Positions 8,694 through 16,290 of a stretch of DNA of 51,555 nt are shown here, piece by piece. Positions within the stretch are counted from its first letter, which is position 1. Every line of letters starts with the position of its first letter. The notes beneath the pieces were generated by a model. It ran no database searches, was not told where the DNA came from, and saw only the letters and a list, made by a program, of their open reading frames with translations. Location of the stretch: NCBI GenBank assembly GCA_900468625.1, contig UBUL01000005.1, positions 1 to 51,555 of the forward strand. Reading direction: 5' to 3'. This DNA comes from Hyphomicrobiales bacterium. Its GTDB lineage: Bacteria; Pseudomonadota; Alphaproteobacteria; Rhizobiales; Rhizobiaceae. Both the position numbers and the translations under genes were made by a program.

Positions 8694-9234
8694 ACTTGTC
8701 TTCGCGATACTGACCGGTCTGTTCGGCGCCGCGCTGTTGCATATCGTCATCATCCTGTCGCTGCCGCATTTTTCCGACCGCGACGCCTATACGCGGGTAT
8801 CGGACGAGGGTGACGAGAACCATTTCTACATGCTCGACGACAAGGACGACGATGCGGGGCTTTCCAACACGGACCCCTATATGCGTACCGCCGTCTGTGC
8901 CTTCGACATCGAGGACAAACCAGTTCATCTCACCGCCAAGGGAAAGGTGCCGTTCTGGTCGCTTGCCGTCTATGACGCCGCATCCAACGAGGTATTCAGC
9001 ATGAGCGACCGTACTTCGGTCGGCGGTGCGCTCGATTTGCTGCTGGCATCTCCCGTCCAGTTGACCGGCATACGCAAAGCACTACCCCCCGCGCTAGCCC
9101 AATCGATCCTGGTGGAAGTACCACGCACCCAAGGCTATGCGGTGCTGCGTACGATGGCGCCGCAGGCCAGCTTCGACGCAGCCGCGCGCGAATTCCTTTC
9201 GGAAGCCGGGTGCGACGAATTCGACAATGGTTGA
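8686..9234 (+). CDS. DUF1254-type membrane-anchored protein
   Basis: A 182-residue partner of the preceding DUF1214 protein. Residues 4-27 form a membrane anchor. The exported part contains DPYMRTAVCAFDIEDKP near residue 63, PFWSLAVYDAASNEVFSMSDR near 88 and a C-terminal VLRTMAPQASFDAA. This is the short alphaproteobacterial version of the DUF1254 family. It overlaps the upstream gene by 8 bp (ATGTTTAA), indicating coupled translation. In longer relatives both domains are fused in one periplasmic protein; here they are split into two single-pass proteins. No enzymatic residues are recognisable. Confidence 0.78.
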   Translation: MFKLVFAILTGLFGAALLHIVIILSLPHFSDRDAYTRVSDEGDENHFYMLDDKDDDAGLSNTDPYMRTAVCAFDIEDKPVHLTAKGKVPFWSLAVYDAASNEVFSMSDRTSVGGALDLLLASPVQLTGIRKALPPALAQSILVEVPRTQGYAVLRTMAPQASFDAAAREFLSEAGCDEFDNG

Positions 9235-9274
9235 ATTTCGACAATACTGGAATACACGGACGAGATTTAGAGAC

Positions 9275-9292
9275 CACCTGAGTTAACAGGTG
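9275..9292. other. Short perfect inverted repeat
   Basis: CACCTG-AGTTAA-CAGGTG, a 6-bp inverted repeat with a 6-bp spacer, 41 bp after the DUF1254 stop codon. It has no T tract, so it is more likely a processing site or a protein site than a terminator. Confidence 0.35.
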
Positions 9293-9407
9293 CGGAGGCG
9301 GCTGGGCGGGACGATCCAGCATGCCGCGCCGATCAGAGACCGCAGTGATGCAGCGGCAACCGATTGGCGGGCGCCGGCGCGGCGTTCCTCAGATATGTTT
9401 GGTCACG

Positions 9408-9575
9408 CTACTTTCCCTTAGCCCGCTTCGGTCCTGTTCCGGGGCGGTGTGTGGGTGTGTCGAGATGCTCGTAGCGTACGCCGGTGAATAAAAGTATCTT
9501 CGCTTCCACCGGCTCCTTCTGGGCGCGCGGCGGCATGCGCAATCGCCAATCCGAAAGAGATATGATCTTTGCCAT
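9408..9575 (-). CDS. Small conserved-looking protein, 55 residues
   Basis: A 55-residue reading frame starting MAKIISLSDWRLRMPP and ending in a basic tail (RPGTGPKRAKGK). The middle reads EAKILLFTGVRYEH. A purine-rich GGAGACGAGA precedes the ATG, giving a plausible ribosome site. The pattern 'KII.LSDWR ... ILLFTGVRYE' is one I associate with short uncharacterised proteins in Rhizobium and Agrobacterium. No signal peptide or membrane segment is visible. It lies alone on the minus strand between the DUF1254 gene and a 68-residue gene. Function unknown; the call depends on the peptide's appearance and the ribosome site. Confidence 0.65.
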   Translation of the reverse strand: MAKIISLSDWRLRMPPRAQKEPVEAKILLFTGVRYEHLDTPTHRPGTGPKRAKGK

Positions 9576-10098
9576 TCTCGTCTCCATTTACGTCTCGAGA
9601 CGGATGAACTTACGACCTGATTTCACCCTGCCCGCCGCTGAAGCGGGCTAGCGTCGCCCCTCGATCCCAACCATTTCTCCTGGTAGGGACAAGGACATCC
9701 ACGCCTTCTCACGGCTTTCCTCAAACACCGTGGCACGGGCGCCGATCCCGGCTTCCATGCGGCCTTCACACTCGATCACATTCTGCCAATCGCTGCTTAC
9801 ACCCGGAATTCATACACACCGCAGTTAACAGAATGCTAATTCTCGTCGCTCGTCATCCTTGGCATGAGACATCATGCGCTATTAACGCTCCGACGGCGGC
9901 TTTGGTTTCATCATCCACGGAAAAATTCAAAAAGCGGAGCTCGCTATAAAATTAAACAATATCATGGCCCTATGCAGAATGCCGGCATTGCCGGCGATGC
10001 GTCAATCGGCGGTCGCGTTGCAAAAAAGCGTCACGCAAATATTATTTTCCGTCGCGAAAAATTAACGTATTGTAAGGCTGGAATTCAGAGGGCGACCG
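9576..10098. other. Intergenic stretch, mostly without genes
   Basis: About 520 bp upstream of the 68-residue gene. The left half keeps a coding-like base composition and holds a 43-codon minus-strand frame (9648-9779, GTG start) that may be a gene remnant. The right half is AT-rich, with ATAAAATTAAACAATATC near 9945 and AAAAATTAACGTATTGTAAG just before the gene, which could contain its promoter. No RNA gene was recognised. Confidence 0.45.
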
Positions 10099-10305
10099 AT
10101 GTTGGCGGCGAGAAGTTCCGTCTTTTCTCCAGAGGATGTCACTGTCCTGCGCGATGCGTTGGACCGATGGTGCCTTGAAAAGCGGATCGACATAAAAAGT
10201 GCGGAAGCACAGTTCGCAGCCACCGCGGCTATCGGCCTTTTTCAATCCGGCTACAATACTTCGGAAAAGCTGCTCGAGGCCCTGCGCGAGCATAAGGGCC
10301 TCTGA
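10099..10305 (+). CDS. Small hypothetical protein, 68 residues
   Basis: A 68-residue soluble protein rich in Ala, Glu and Leu. It reads FSPEDVTVLRDALDRWC near the start and KSAEAQFAATAAIGLFQSGYN in the middle, and looks largely helical. GAGGGCGACCG gives a usable ribosome site before the ATG. Such proteins are common orphan genes in Rhizobiaceae, but I do not recognise a named family. AT-rich DNA upstream could be its promoter. No neighbour suggests a role. Confidence 0.6.
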   Translation: MLAARSSVFSPEDVTVLRDALDRWCLEKRIDIKSAEAQFAATAAIGLFQSGYNTSEKLLEALREHKGL

Positions 10306-10609
10306 GACATTTCCCATTCACGTGCAAAGACCGGCCGGAGCCTGATATCCGCTTGGCAAGCTTGACTAGCATCGCCTTCAGCTTTCTTTCAGCATACACC
10401 TTTAGATTGAATTTCATTTTGGGTGCGTGTGCCGCGAAAGGTTTTCCATAGGCCGGCTTGCGTCGCAAACCACGGTCCATGCCGGCGGAATCCCACCGCC
10501 GGCCCGGCGCAAGCTTAACGGGCAATTTTTATTCGGATTTTAATAAAGTTTTCACGAACCATTAACCCTGGCGGCCTTAGTCTTTCGCGAAAGCCAGATA
10601 AGGACGACC
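10306..10609. other. Intergenic stretch with a strong hairpin
   Basis: About 300 bp without a convincing gene. At 10481-10503 GCCGGCGG and CCGCCGGC form an 8-bp stem with a 7-nt loop, not followed by a T tract. AT-rich DNA at about 10525-10565 (ATTTTTATTCGGATTTTAAT) then leads into the small membrane-protein gene and probably holds its promoter. AACCATTAACC at 10556-10566 contains a TTAAC core of the kind used by CtrA, but it is only a half-site. Confidence 0.45.
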
Positions 10610-10813
10610 GTGTCCAAACCCGTTTCGACAATCGCCACCGCGGATGCCCTCTTTATCGAAAGGGCTGATAGGAGCGAGGTGCTGCGGGTTCCGCGGTTGG
10701 CCATCCGGCTCCCTGCTTTTTTGTTCAGCGTATCAGTATGGGTGTTGGCGTGCGTGACCGGTTTCGAGACCTTGAAGAGCCTGCGGCTGTCCGTAAGAAG
10801 GACGTGGTTCTGA
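10610..10813 (+). CDS. Small single-pass membrane protein coupled to the next gene
   Basis: A 67-residue protein that starts with GTG after a clear ribosome site (AAGGACGACC). The N-terminal 29 residues are soluble (ADALFIERADRSEVLRVP). One hydrophobic segment, LPAFLFSVSVWVLACVTGF, spans about residues 34-52, and the C-terminus is basic (RLSVRRTWF). Its TGA stop overlaps the ATG of the following gene by one base, so the two are translationally coupled. I do not recognise a family. The coupling and ribosome site argue that it is real, although the following gene is often annotated alone. Confidence 0.6.
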   Translation: MSKPVSTIATADALFIERADRSEVLRVPRLAIRLPAFLFSVSVWVLACVTGFETLKSLRLSVRRTWF

Positions 10814-11757
10814 TGGCGACGATCACCAGTTTCGAAGGCATGAGCCATCCGTCCAAATCGGAGCTTCGCCAGTTCGCCGAGCTTTTCACCCCGGTTTTCC
10901 AAGCATCTTCGGACGAGGCGAAGCGACAAGCAGTTGCTGCCCTTTCCCAATGCGAGACGGTGCCACAGGCCGTGGCCCTGTTCATCGGCTGTCAGCCGAT
11001 CGCCATCGCCGCCCCCTTCCTCACAAGCTCGCAGGCGATCGATGACGATACGCTCATCACGATCGCCCGAACGCAAGGGGCCGCCCATGCACGGGCGATC
11101 GTTCGCCGATCTTCCCTCTCCCCCAAGGTCATCGACGCGCTCGTCGACCTGCATCAGGCCGAGCCGGAACGCGGCATGACGATGCCGGAGCAGCGGGCGG
11201 ATACCATTCCGCCACAGGCAGAAACGACGGAAACCGAACGGCTGTCACGCGACGAGGTCTTGCGCCAGCAGATCAAGCAGGCCGCCCGCCATCTGGCCCG
11301 CGACGACAACGACCGGCTTGGCCTGCGCAGCCTCAGCGAAACGCAGGAAGCACTGCTTGTCCGCTTTGCGCGCGAGCGCAACGCGGTGCAATTTGCAACG
11401 ACGCTCGCCGACGCGCTTTCCTCCAGCTATTGGCTGGCGGAACGCATCCTGCTCGACACGTCGGGGCAACAGCTCGCCGTCACGCTTGTCAGCCTCGGCA
11501 TGGGCATTGCCGATGCCGTCTACTCACTTGAGCGCTTCTACCCGCATCTGGCCGAACGGCTTGGCAGCGTCAGCCGGGCATGGCTGGTGCTCGACGATAT
11601 CGACGCTGAAGAGAGCCAGGGCCGTATCGAGGCTTGGCGCCGCGCCGACAGCTACACCTATCTGCCACAGGAAACGTCCGCCCAGCGTCCTGCAGTACCG
11701 CTGTTCGGGCCGAAATCGGAGCCTGTCCGCGAATTGCGCGTGGCAAACCGTCGGTAG
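10813..11757 (+). CDS. DUF2336-like helical-repeat protein
   Basis: A 314-residue soluble protein made mostly of helices. The first half resembles DUF2336: SELRQFAELFTPVF near residue 15, then AAPFLTSSQAIDDDTLITIARTQGAAHARAIVRR (about 67-100), a HEAT-like pair of helices. A linker rich in Glu/Thr/Arg (about 125-150) precedes a second helical part with ALLVRFARERNA and LAERILLDTSGQQLA. It starts at the ATG overlapping the stop of the upstream small membrane protein; an alternative upstream ATG at 10738 lies inside that gene. The family is common in alphaproteobacteria without a settled function. It is convergent with the DUF1491 gene, with 7 bp between the stops. Confidence 0.65.
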   Translation: MATITSFEGMSHPSKSELRQFAELFTPVFQASSDEAKRQAVAALSQCETVPQAVALFIGCQPIAIAAPFLTSSQAIDDDTLITIARTQGAAHARAIVRRSSLSPKVIDALVDLHQAEPERGMTMPEQRADTIPPQAETTETERLSRDEVLRQQIKQAARHLARDDNDRLGLRSLSETQEALLVRFARERNAVQFATTLADALSSSYWLAERILLDTSGQQLAVTLVSLGMGIADAVYSLERFYPHLAERLGSVSRAWLVLDDIDAEESQGRIEAWRRADSYTYLPQETSAQRPAVPLFGPKSEPVRELRVANRR

Positions 11758-11764
11758 AGACGGC

Positions 11765-12124
11765 TCAATCCAGCGGATTGGCGCGTAAACCGGCCAAAGG
11801 GACGATATCGGCGATATCGTCCGTCTCCAGCTCGACGATCCACAAATCCGGATCGAACTTCAGCTCCCGCTCGAGGGTGTCACGGATTTCCTGAGGAGTC
11901 TTGCCGTCGATGCGGATTTCGAAGAGCCGCGTCCCGCTCTCTTCCTCATCAAAGAGGCTTTGCGGCGCGGGCGCATAAAGGGTTTCCGATCCGTCACGGA
12001 AGCGCTGACGAATGAAGATCGCGCCCGCCTGCTCCTCACCCTTCCGCTCGACCGCGGCAAAATCGCCGCGGGCGAACAGGCGGCGGACAAGAGCGGAAAC
12101 AAAGATGTCGCTGCGCAATCTCAT
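11765..12124 (-). CDS. DUF1491 family protein
   Basis: A 119-residue protein starting MRLRSDIFVSALVRRLFARG, the usual beginning of the DUF1491 family, and ending PDLWIVELETDDIADIVPLAG-like before the stop. FIRQRFRDGSETLYAPAPQS (about 40-59) is the other conserved block. It is a small alphaproteobacterial protein of unknown function. The longer open frame to 12352 has no similarity upstream of this ATG. It follows the peptidoglycan-binding protein gene on the same strand with a 91-bp gap and is probably in the same transcript as the histidine kinase. Confidence 0.85.
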   Translation of the reverse strand: MRLRSDIFVSALVRRLFARGDFAAVERKGEEQAGAIFIRQRFRDGSETLYAPAPQSLFDEEESGTRLFEIRIDGKTPQEIRDTLERELKFDPDLWIVELETDDIADIVPLAGLRANPLD

Positions 12125-12215
12125 ATGCGAGCTATAACGGCGCGGGCGCGCCAAGGCAATTGAAGACGCCATGACATGTATGCCGCAATAACGCCAAGCG
12201 CTTGCAGGGCAAGCC

Positions 12216-13235
12216 TCAAAGTGCGCCGATATCCTGCAGCTTCTTGAGGACAGCCATGTTCGGTTCGCCGGTTTCCGGCAGGCGATAGTGTTTCTGGAAG
12301 CGGCGGATGGCCGCCTTCGTCTGCTCTCCGGCGACACCGTCGATGCTGACATTGCTGTAGGCGATATTGCTCAGGCCCTTCTGGATCTGCATGACCATAT
12401 TGAGCTTGTTGACCGCGTCGCCCGGCGCAGCTTTTACGGCGACAGCGCCGGTCTTCATGTTCTTGTCGGCATTCTGGATTGCGGCCGCAACCGGATCGAT
12501 CGCGTCCGCCGTTGCGGAAACATTGACGGGGCGCACGGCGGGAACGACGGCTGCCGTATTCGCTCTGCCGCTTGGCTGCGGTGCACTGGCAGCATTGCTG
12601 GCCCTCAGAGCCGCCAGAAGCTCCGGCGTCGGCACACCAGTCTGCGCAAGTCCCGACGCCTCCTGGAAGAAGAGAATGGCCGATGTCGTGCGCGATCCCG
12701 GCTTGCCATCGGCAATGCCATCGTAAAGGCCGTGACGGATCAGTTCCGCCTGCACATCGGCAACCAGCTTGGACGGAGCGGTGGACGGTTGTGCCGTCGC
12801 AGCGGCCGATGGGGATGTGGCGGGATCGGAGGCGGAATCCTGCCGTTCAATCCGGAACGTGGTGACGTTGCCGGCATCCGCCTGCGCATGCAGAAACGAT
12901 TTGCGGCCTGGAATCTGGTAGGGAGCGCCGGGATCACGCGTGCGCAGAATGGGCGACGGATGCGCGCCGGTCTGATACCAGAGCGCATTGGCGGTCACGA
13001 AGCCGAAAACTCCGAAAAAGAGGGCAACACCGCCTGCAATGGCCGGATTGCGACCGACCGCTCCGCCAATAAAAGCGGCGAGCGCACCCGCACCGCGAAG
13101 GCCAAGGCCGCCCAGCGCGGTGCTGCCGCGCAGGCTGAGGCTGCCCAAGGCAACCGCTCCGCGGGAAGCGAGACCGGGCTGCTTGCGCTTGCCCTTTCCT
13201 CTTCCTTTAGGCGATTTTCGCTTTTGCGGGGCCAT
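12216..13235 (-). CDS. Membrane-anchored peptidoglycan-binding protein
   Basis: A 339-residue protein. The first 20 residues are very basic (RKSPKGRGKGKRK). A Gly/Ala-rich stretch follows, with a membrane segment near 67-87 (GGVALFFGVFGFVTANALWY). The periplasmic part has two peptidoglycan-binding-domain-1 repeats: one at about 158-210 (LVADVQAELIRHGLYDGIADGKPG) and one at about 280-335 (IDGVAGEQTKAAIRRFQKHY), joined by an Ala/Pro/Val-rich linker. The ATG lies inside the end of the histidine kinase gene (29-bp overlap) after AAGGAACCG, so translation is coupled. The layout suggests a protein that ties an envelope or cell-cycle function to the cell wall; no catalytic domain is visible. Confidence 0.85.
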   Translation of the reverse strand: MAPQKRKSPKGRGKGKRKQPGLASRGAVALGSLSLRGSTALGGLGLRGAGALAAFIGGAVGRNPAIAGGVALFFGVFGFVTANALWYQTGAHPSPILRTRDPGAPYQIPGRKSFLHAQADAGNVTTFRIERQDSASDPATSPSAAATAQPSTAPSKLVADVQAELIRHGLYDGIADGKPGSRTTSAILFFQEASGLAQTGVPTPELLAALRASNAASAPQPSGRANTAAVVPAVRPVNVSATADAIDPVAAAIQNADKNMKTGAVAVKAAPGDAVNKLNMVMQIQKGLSNIAYSNVSIDGVAGEQTKAAIRRFQKHYRLPETGEPNMAVLKKLQDIGAL

Positions 13236-14784
13236 TCATCGGTTCCTTGTTTCGCCCTTCATCCATCTCCACAGTATGTTTCAGACGCGGCGGAAAATCG
13301 ACGGGGCTGTTGACATCCACAGGCTGCTGCATTGCTACGGCGCCCGAGCCGTCGAACGGAATGAGGATGGTGATGACGGTGCCCTCACCTGGGGCGCTTG
13401 CGATCGAGAAGTTTCCGCCATGCAGGCCGACGAGACCCTTGACCAGCGACAGGCCAAGACCGGTACCCGCGTAACGACGCGTGTAATCGTTCTGGATCTG
13501 TACGAAGGGTTGTCCGAGCGACGCCAGCTGCTCGCTCGCAATGCCGATCCCCGTGTCGCCGATCGACAGCTTCAGCATGCCGTCGGCCAGAGCCGCGTCG
13601 ATGGTGATCGCGCCGCCGGCGTCGGTGAACTTGATGGCGTTGCCGACGAGGTTGATCAGGATCTGCTGGATCGCCCGCTGGTCGGCAACGATCTCGCCGA
13701 GACCGCGCTGGATCCGGCTCGTGAGCGTCAGCCCCTTTTCCTTCGCCTGCAGCCCCAGCATCGCTTCGCAGGTCGCGATGGTGTCCTCGATCGCGAAGGA
13801 TTCGAGCAGCAGCTCATAGCGGCCAGCCTCGATCTTGCTCATGTCGAGCATGGTGTTGACCACCGACAAGAGATGCGCGCCCGACTGTCGGATGAGGCCG
13901 ACATATTCGCGCTGGCGGTCGTTTTCCAACTTGCCGAAATATTCGCCGCTGAGAATATCCGAGAAGCCCAGGATCGCATTGAGCGGCGTGCGCAGCTCAT
14001 GGCTGACGGCCGCCAGGAAACGCGACTTGGCATCATTGGCCGATTCCGCTTCGGCCGCCTTGCGCGCCGCATCCTCGCGAAGCTGCTGATCCTGCGAGAT
14101 ATCGCGCAGCTGGCTCACGATCGCCGTCAGGCAGCCCTCGCCATCACGGCGGGCGGTCAGTTCCATGCGGACATGGACGAATTGCTCGTGGCCGCCGGCA
14201 ACCGCCGAACGCTCAAGGCGCAAATCGGCGCTGTAGGTATCCCGGCCCTGACGAAGCACGTCGATCGCCTGCAGGAAGACAATCCGGTCGGAAACATGGA
14301 CCTGCTCGACGAAACCGCGGCCTGTGGGATCGCGCATCCAGCTCAGGAACTCCATACGGTCACGGCCACCCACGGTCGCCACATTGCCTTGGGGATCGAG
14401 CAGCAGGACCAGGCCGAAGGCCGCTTCCAGCATCAGGTCACGGTGTTCGACGACGAGCGCCTCCGAAGGACGGGAAGCGGGCCGCTGACGCGACAGCGCG
14501 ATGCTGCCCACGGCTGAAAACAGAAAGGCGGCGCAGACCGTCGCGACACCGGCGGGCAAAGCCACGGCCGGACTGGTGACAAAGGAGAGGCCTACCGGAA
14601 CAGCAAATAGTGCGACGGAAGAGAAAAGCGCGAGCCGGCGCAGGATCGCCAGTTCCTGTCCGCGGACCTCGCCATTCCCGCTCGTCCGGGAAAGCCAGCT
14701 TCGGCCCACCCGGTCCACGAGGGCTCCTGCCCGGACAGAAATGTCACTCAATACGCGCACGCCACAATCCGTCAAAACGGTCAC
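13207..14784 (-). CDS. PAS-domain sensor histidine kinase, DivJ-like
   Basis: A 525-residue kinase. Two membrane segments (about 51-70 and 73-97) are followed by a PAS domain (about 115-235). The H-box AAVSHELRTPLNAILGFSDI has the phosphorylated His262, and the ATPase domain shows INLVGNAIKFTD, IGDTGIGI and TGLGLSLV. The H-box region is of the PleC/DivJ/PdhS type that acts on DivK in alphaproteobacteria. In S. meliloti I recall divJ lying about a dozen genes from feuPQ, as this gene does. DivJ is therefore the best guess, but PdhS-like relatives are not excluded. It overlaps the peptidoglycan-binding gene by 29 bp. Confidence 0.85.
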   Translation of the reverse strand: MTVLTDCGVRVLSDISVRAGALVDRVGRSWLSRTSGNGEVRGQELAILRRLALFSSVALFAVPVGLSFVTSPAVALPAGVATVCAAFLFSAVGSIALSRQRPASRPSEALVVEHRDLMLEAAFGLVLLLDPQGNVATVGGRDRMEFLSWMRDPTGRGFVEQVHVSDRIVFLQAIDVLRQGRDTYSADLRLERSAVAGGHEQFVHVRMELTARRDGEGCLTAIVSQLRDISQDQQLREDAARKAAEAESANDAKSRFLAAVSHELRTPLNAILGFSDILSGEYFGKLENDRQREYVGLIRQSGAHLLSVVNTMLDMSKIEAGRYELLLESFAIEDTIATCEAMLGLQAKEKGLTLTSRIQRGLGEIVADQRAIQQILINLVGNAIKFTDAGGAITIDAALADGMLKLSIGDTGIGIASEQLASLGQPFVQIQNDYTRRYAGTGLGLSLVKGLVGLHGGNFSIASAPGEGTVITILIPFDGSGAVAMQQPVDVNSPVDFPPRLKHTVEMDEGRNKEPMNGPAKAKIA

Positions 14785-15212
14785 TTATCGGCTGCACAAT
14801 AGGCCCGGCGGGCTTAAGGAAAGAATAAAGAAAGAACACGCCGGCCGGCCGAAAAGGCTTCGAAATCCCGTTTTGGCGCAGAATGCGAGACCTTTGTTTT
14901 TTGTGGTTAACAGCGGGTAAGCAACGGATTTTATTCGTATTTCCGCCGCGCGTTAACTTTTGCCACGAGGCTTGCAGCCGCAAAGCCCTGCATATCAACA
15001 GCATCGCGCGAGACATGCTTAACATCAATCGCTACAATTCGAACCAAATGCTGATCAAAGTCGGAAAGCTAAAATTTGAATCAAATTCGCAGAAAATGCT
15101 GCCGAGTTTTGAAAAGCGCTGTTGTCCTCTGCCGGATAGGGTCCGAACCGGATCGGGCGGGCAAGTCCGAATCGGCGATCGAGCCGAATGACAGGATAGG
15201 ATGGGCTAGGCA
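14785..15212. other. Divergent promoter region between the DivJ-like kinase and DUF5330
   Basis: About 430 bp without a convincing gene; open frames here lack family similarity and ribosome sites. Three TTAAC motifs occur, at about 14907, 14953 and 15015, the core of alphaproteobacterial CtrA sites. None forms a clean TTAA-N7-TTAA pair. Both promoters should lie here. Confidence 0.45.
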
Positions 15213-15680
15213 ATGTGGTTTCTGATTAGAGCAGGGTTCTGGTTTTCGCTGGTCCTCATGTTCCTGCCGATCTTTGCAAAGCCCGAGGGCGGGCCTCGGC
15301 CGGGCGGCGAGCCGGCGGTGCAGGTTTCCGATGCAATTTCAGCCGCATCTGGCGTCGTCCAATATGTCGGCGCCATGTGCACCGAGAAGCCGGATGTCTG
15401 CCTCAAGGGCGGCGAAACGCTGACGGCGCTCGGCTATCAGGTCGGCGATGGCGCCCGCGTTGCCTACGACATGCTCGGCCGCCACTTCAAGGATCAATCT
15501 TCGAATGCCCGGGCCGATGCCGCACCGGCTATGCGTGCAAGCACCGATCAGGTGGCCGCCATGACCCAGCCGCTGCCAGCCAAACGCGCGATCAGCCCTG
15601 AAACGGCCGACGTGGTCGTTACCGGCACCGTCAAGCTGCCGTCCTCCATTCCGCTGCCGACGCCCCGCCCCCGCATCTGA
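15213..15680 (+). CDS. DUF5330 family membrane-anchored protein
   Basis: A 155-residue protein with an N-terminal hydrophobic segment (IRAGFWFSLVLMFLPIF, about residues 5-21), then an exported domain. The conserved part, VQVSDAISAASGVVQYVGAMCTEKPDVC, contains two cysteines likely to form a disulfide, followed by GGETLTALGYQVGDGARVAYDML. The tail is rich in Ala and Pro and ends PLPTPRPRI. This matches the DUF5330 family of Rhizobiales; function unknown. It is 128 bp upstream of sufE on the same strand. Confidence 0.82.
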   Translation: MWFLIRAGFWFSLVLMFLPIFAKPEGGPRPGGEPAVQVSDAISAASGVVQYVGAMCTEKPDVCLKGGETLTALGYQVGDGARVAYDMLGRHFKDQSSNARADAAPAMRASTDQVAAMTQPLPAKRAISPETADVVVTGTVKLPSSIPLPTPRPRI

Positions 15681-15808
15681 CGGTTTTCCATCGACCCGAC
15701 TTCGACGCCGCAGGCCTCTCACGGTCGTCGGCGTTCTTTGCCGTCGCGGGTTCAAATCGCGGCCCGTTTCGCCTATATGCAAGACAATGGACAATCTGGA
15801 CTGCCGCA

Positions 15809-16231
15809 ATGACACCGCTTGACAAGATTATCGAGGACTTTTCCTTCCTGGACGAATGGGAGGACCGCTATCGCTACGTGATCGAACTCGGAAAGGCGCT
15901 GCCCGATCTGCCCGAGGAGAAGCGGACGCTGGAAAACAAGGTGCAGGGCTGCGCAAGCCAGGTCTGGCTCGTCACGCATGCATCTGGCGATCCGGATAAT
16001 CCGATATTGACCTTTGAAGGCGATTCAGACGCGCATATCGTGCGCGGACTGGTGGCGATCGTCATGGCCACCTATTCCGGAAAACCAGCTTCGGAAATTG
16101 CCGCCCTCAATGCGCTCGACGTCTTCGGAAAAGTCGGCCTGGTCGAGCATCTCTCCTCGCAGCGCGCCAACGGATTGCGCTCGATGATCAAGCGCATTCG
16201 CGAGGAGGCCCGGATCAGAGCCGCGGCCTGA
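15809..16231 (+). CDS. sufE: SufE cysteine-desulfuration accessory protein
   Basis: A 140-residue SufE, the sulfur acceptor that takes persulfide from the desulfurase SufS and passes it to SufB for Fe-S cluster assembly in the cytoplasm. The catalytic Cys48 lies in KVQGCASQVW. Other family marks are the N-terminal EDFSFLDEWEDRYRYVIELGK and the C-terminal RANGLRSMIKRIREEA. The length is normal. It is not next to other suf genes here, which is usual for the second, unlinked sufE of rhizobia. A strong hairpin follows the stop. Confidence 0.93.
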   Translation: MTPLDKIIEDFSFLDEWEDRYRYVIELGKALPDLPEEKRTLENKVQGCASQVWLVTHASGDPDNPILTFEGDSDAHIVRGLVAIVMATYSGKPASEIAALNALDVFGKVGLVEHLSSQRANGLRSMIKRIREEARIRAAA

Positions 16232-16259
16232 AGCTCCGCATTTGACAGCAGATACAGAC

Positions 16260-16285
16260 AAAACCCGGCTTTCAAGCCGGGTTTT
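16260..16285. terminator. Bidirectional terminator between sufE and mucR
   Basis: A perfect 12-bp stem, AAAACCCGGCTT paired with AAGCCGGGTTTT, 28 bp after the sufE stop. T runs follow in both directions, so it can end sufE transcripts from the left and mucR transcripts from the right. Confidence 0.85.
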
Positions 16286-16290
16286 CTTCG

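Noticed and set aside
10229..10525. 98-codon minus-strand frame
   Set aside because: Overlaps the 68-residue gene and the strong hairpin, and has no ribosome site or known motif.
14883..15191. 102-codon plus-strand frame between the kinase and DUF5330
   Set aside because: AT-rich, cysteine- and asparagine-rich peptide without similarity; the DNA looks like a divergent promoter region.
15745..15775. Resemblance to a tRNA T-arm (GGGTTCAAATCGCGG)
   Set aside because: The flanking bases do not pair as a T-stem and no anticodon or acceptor arm can be built around it.
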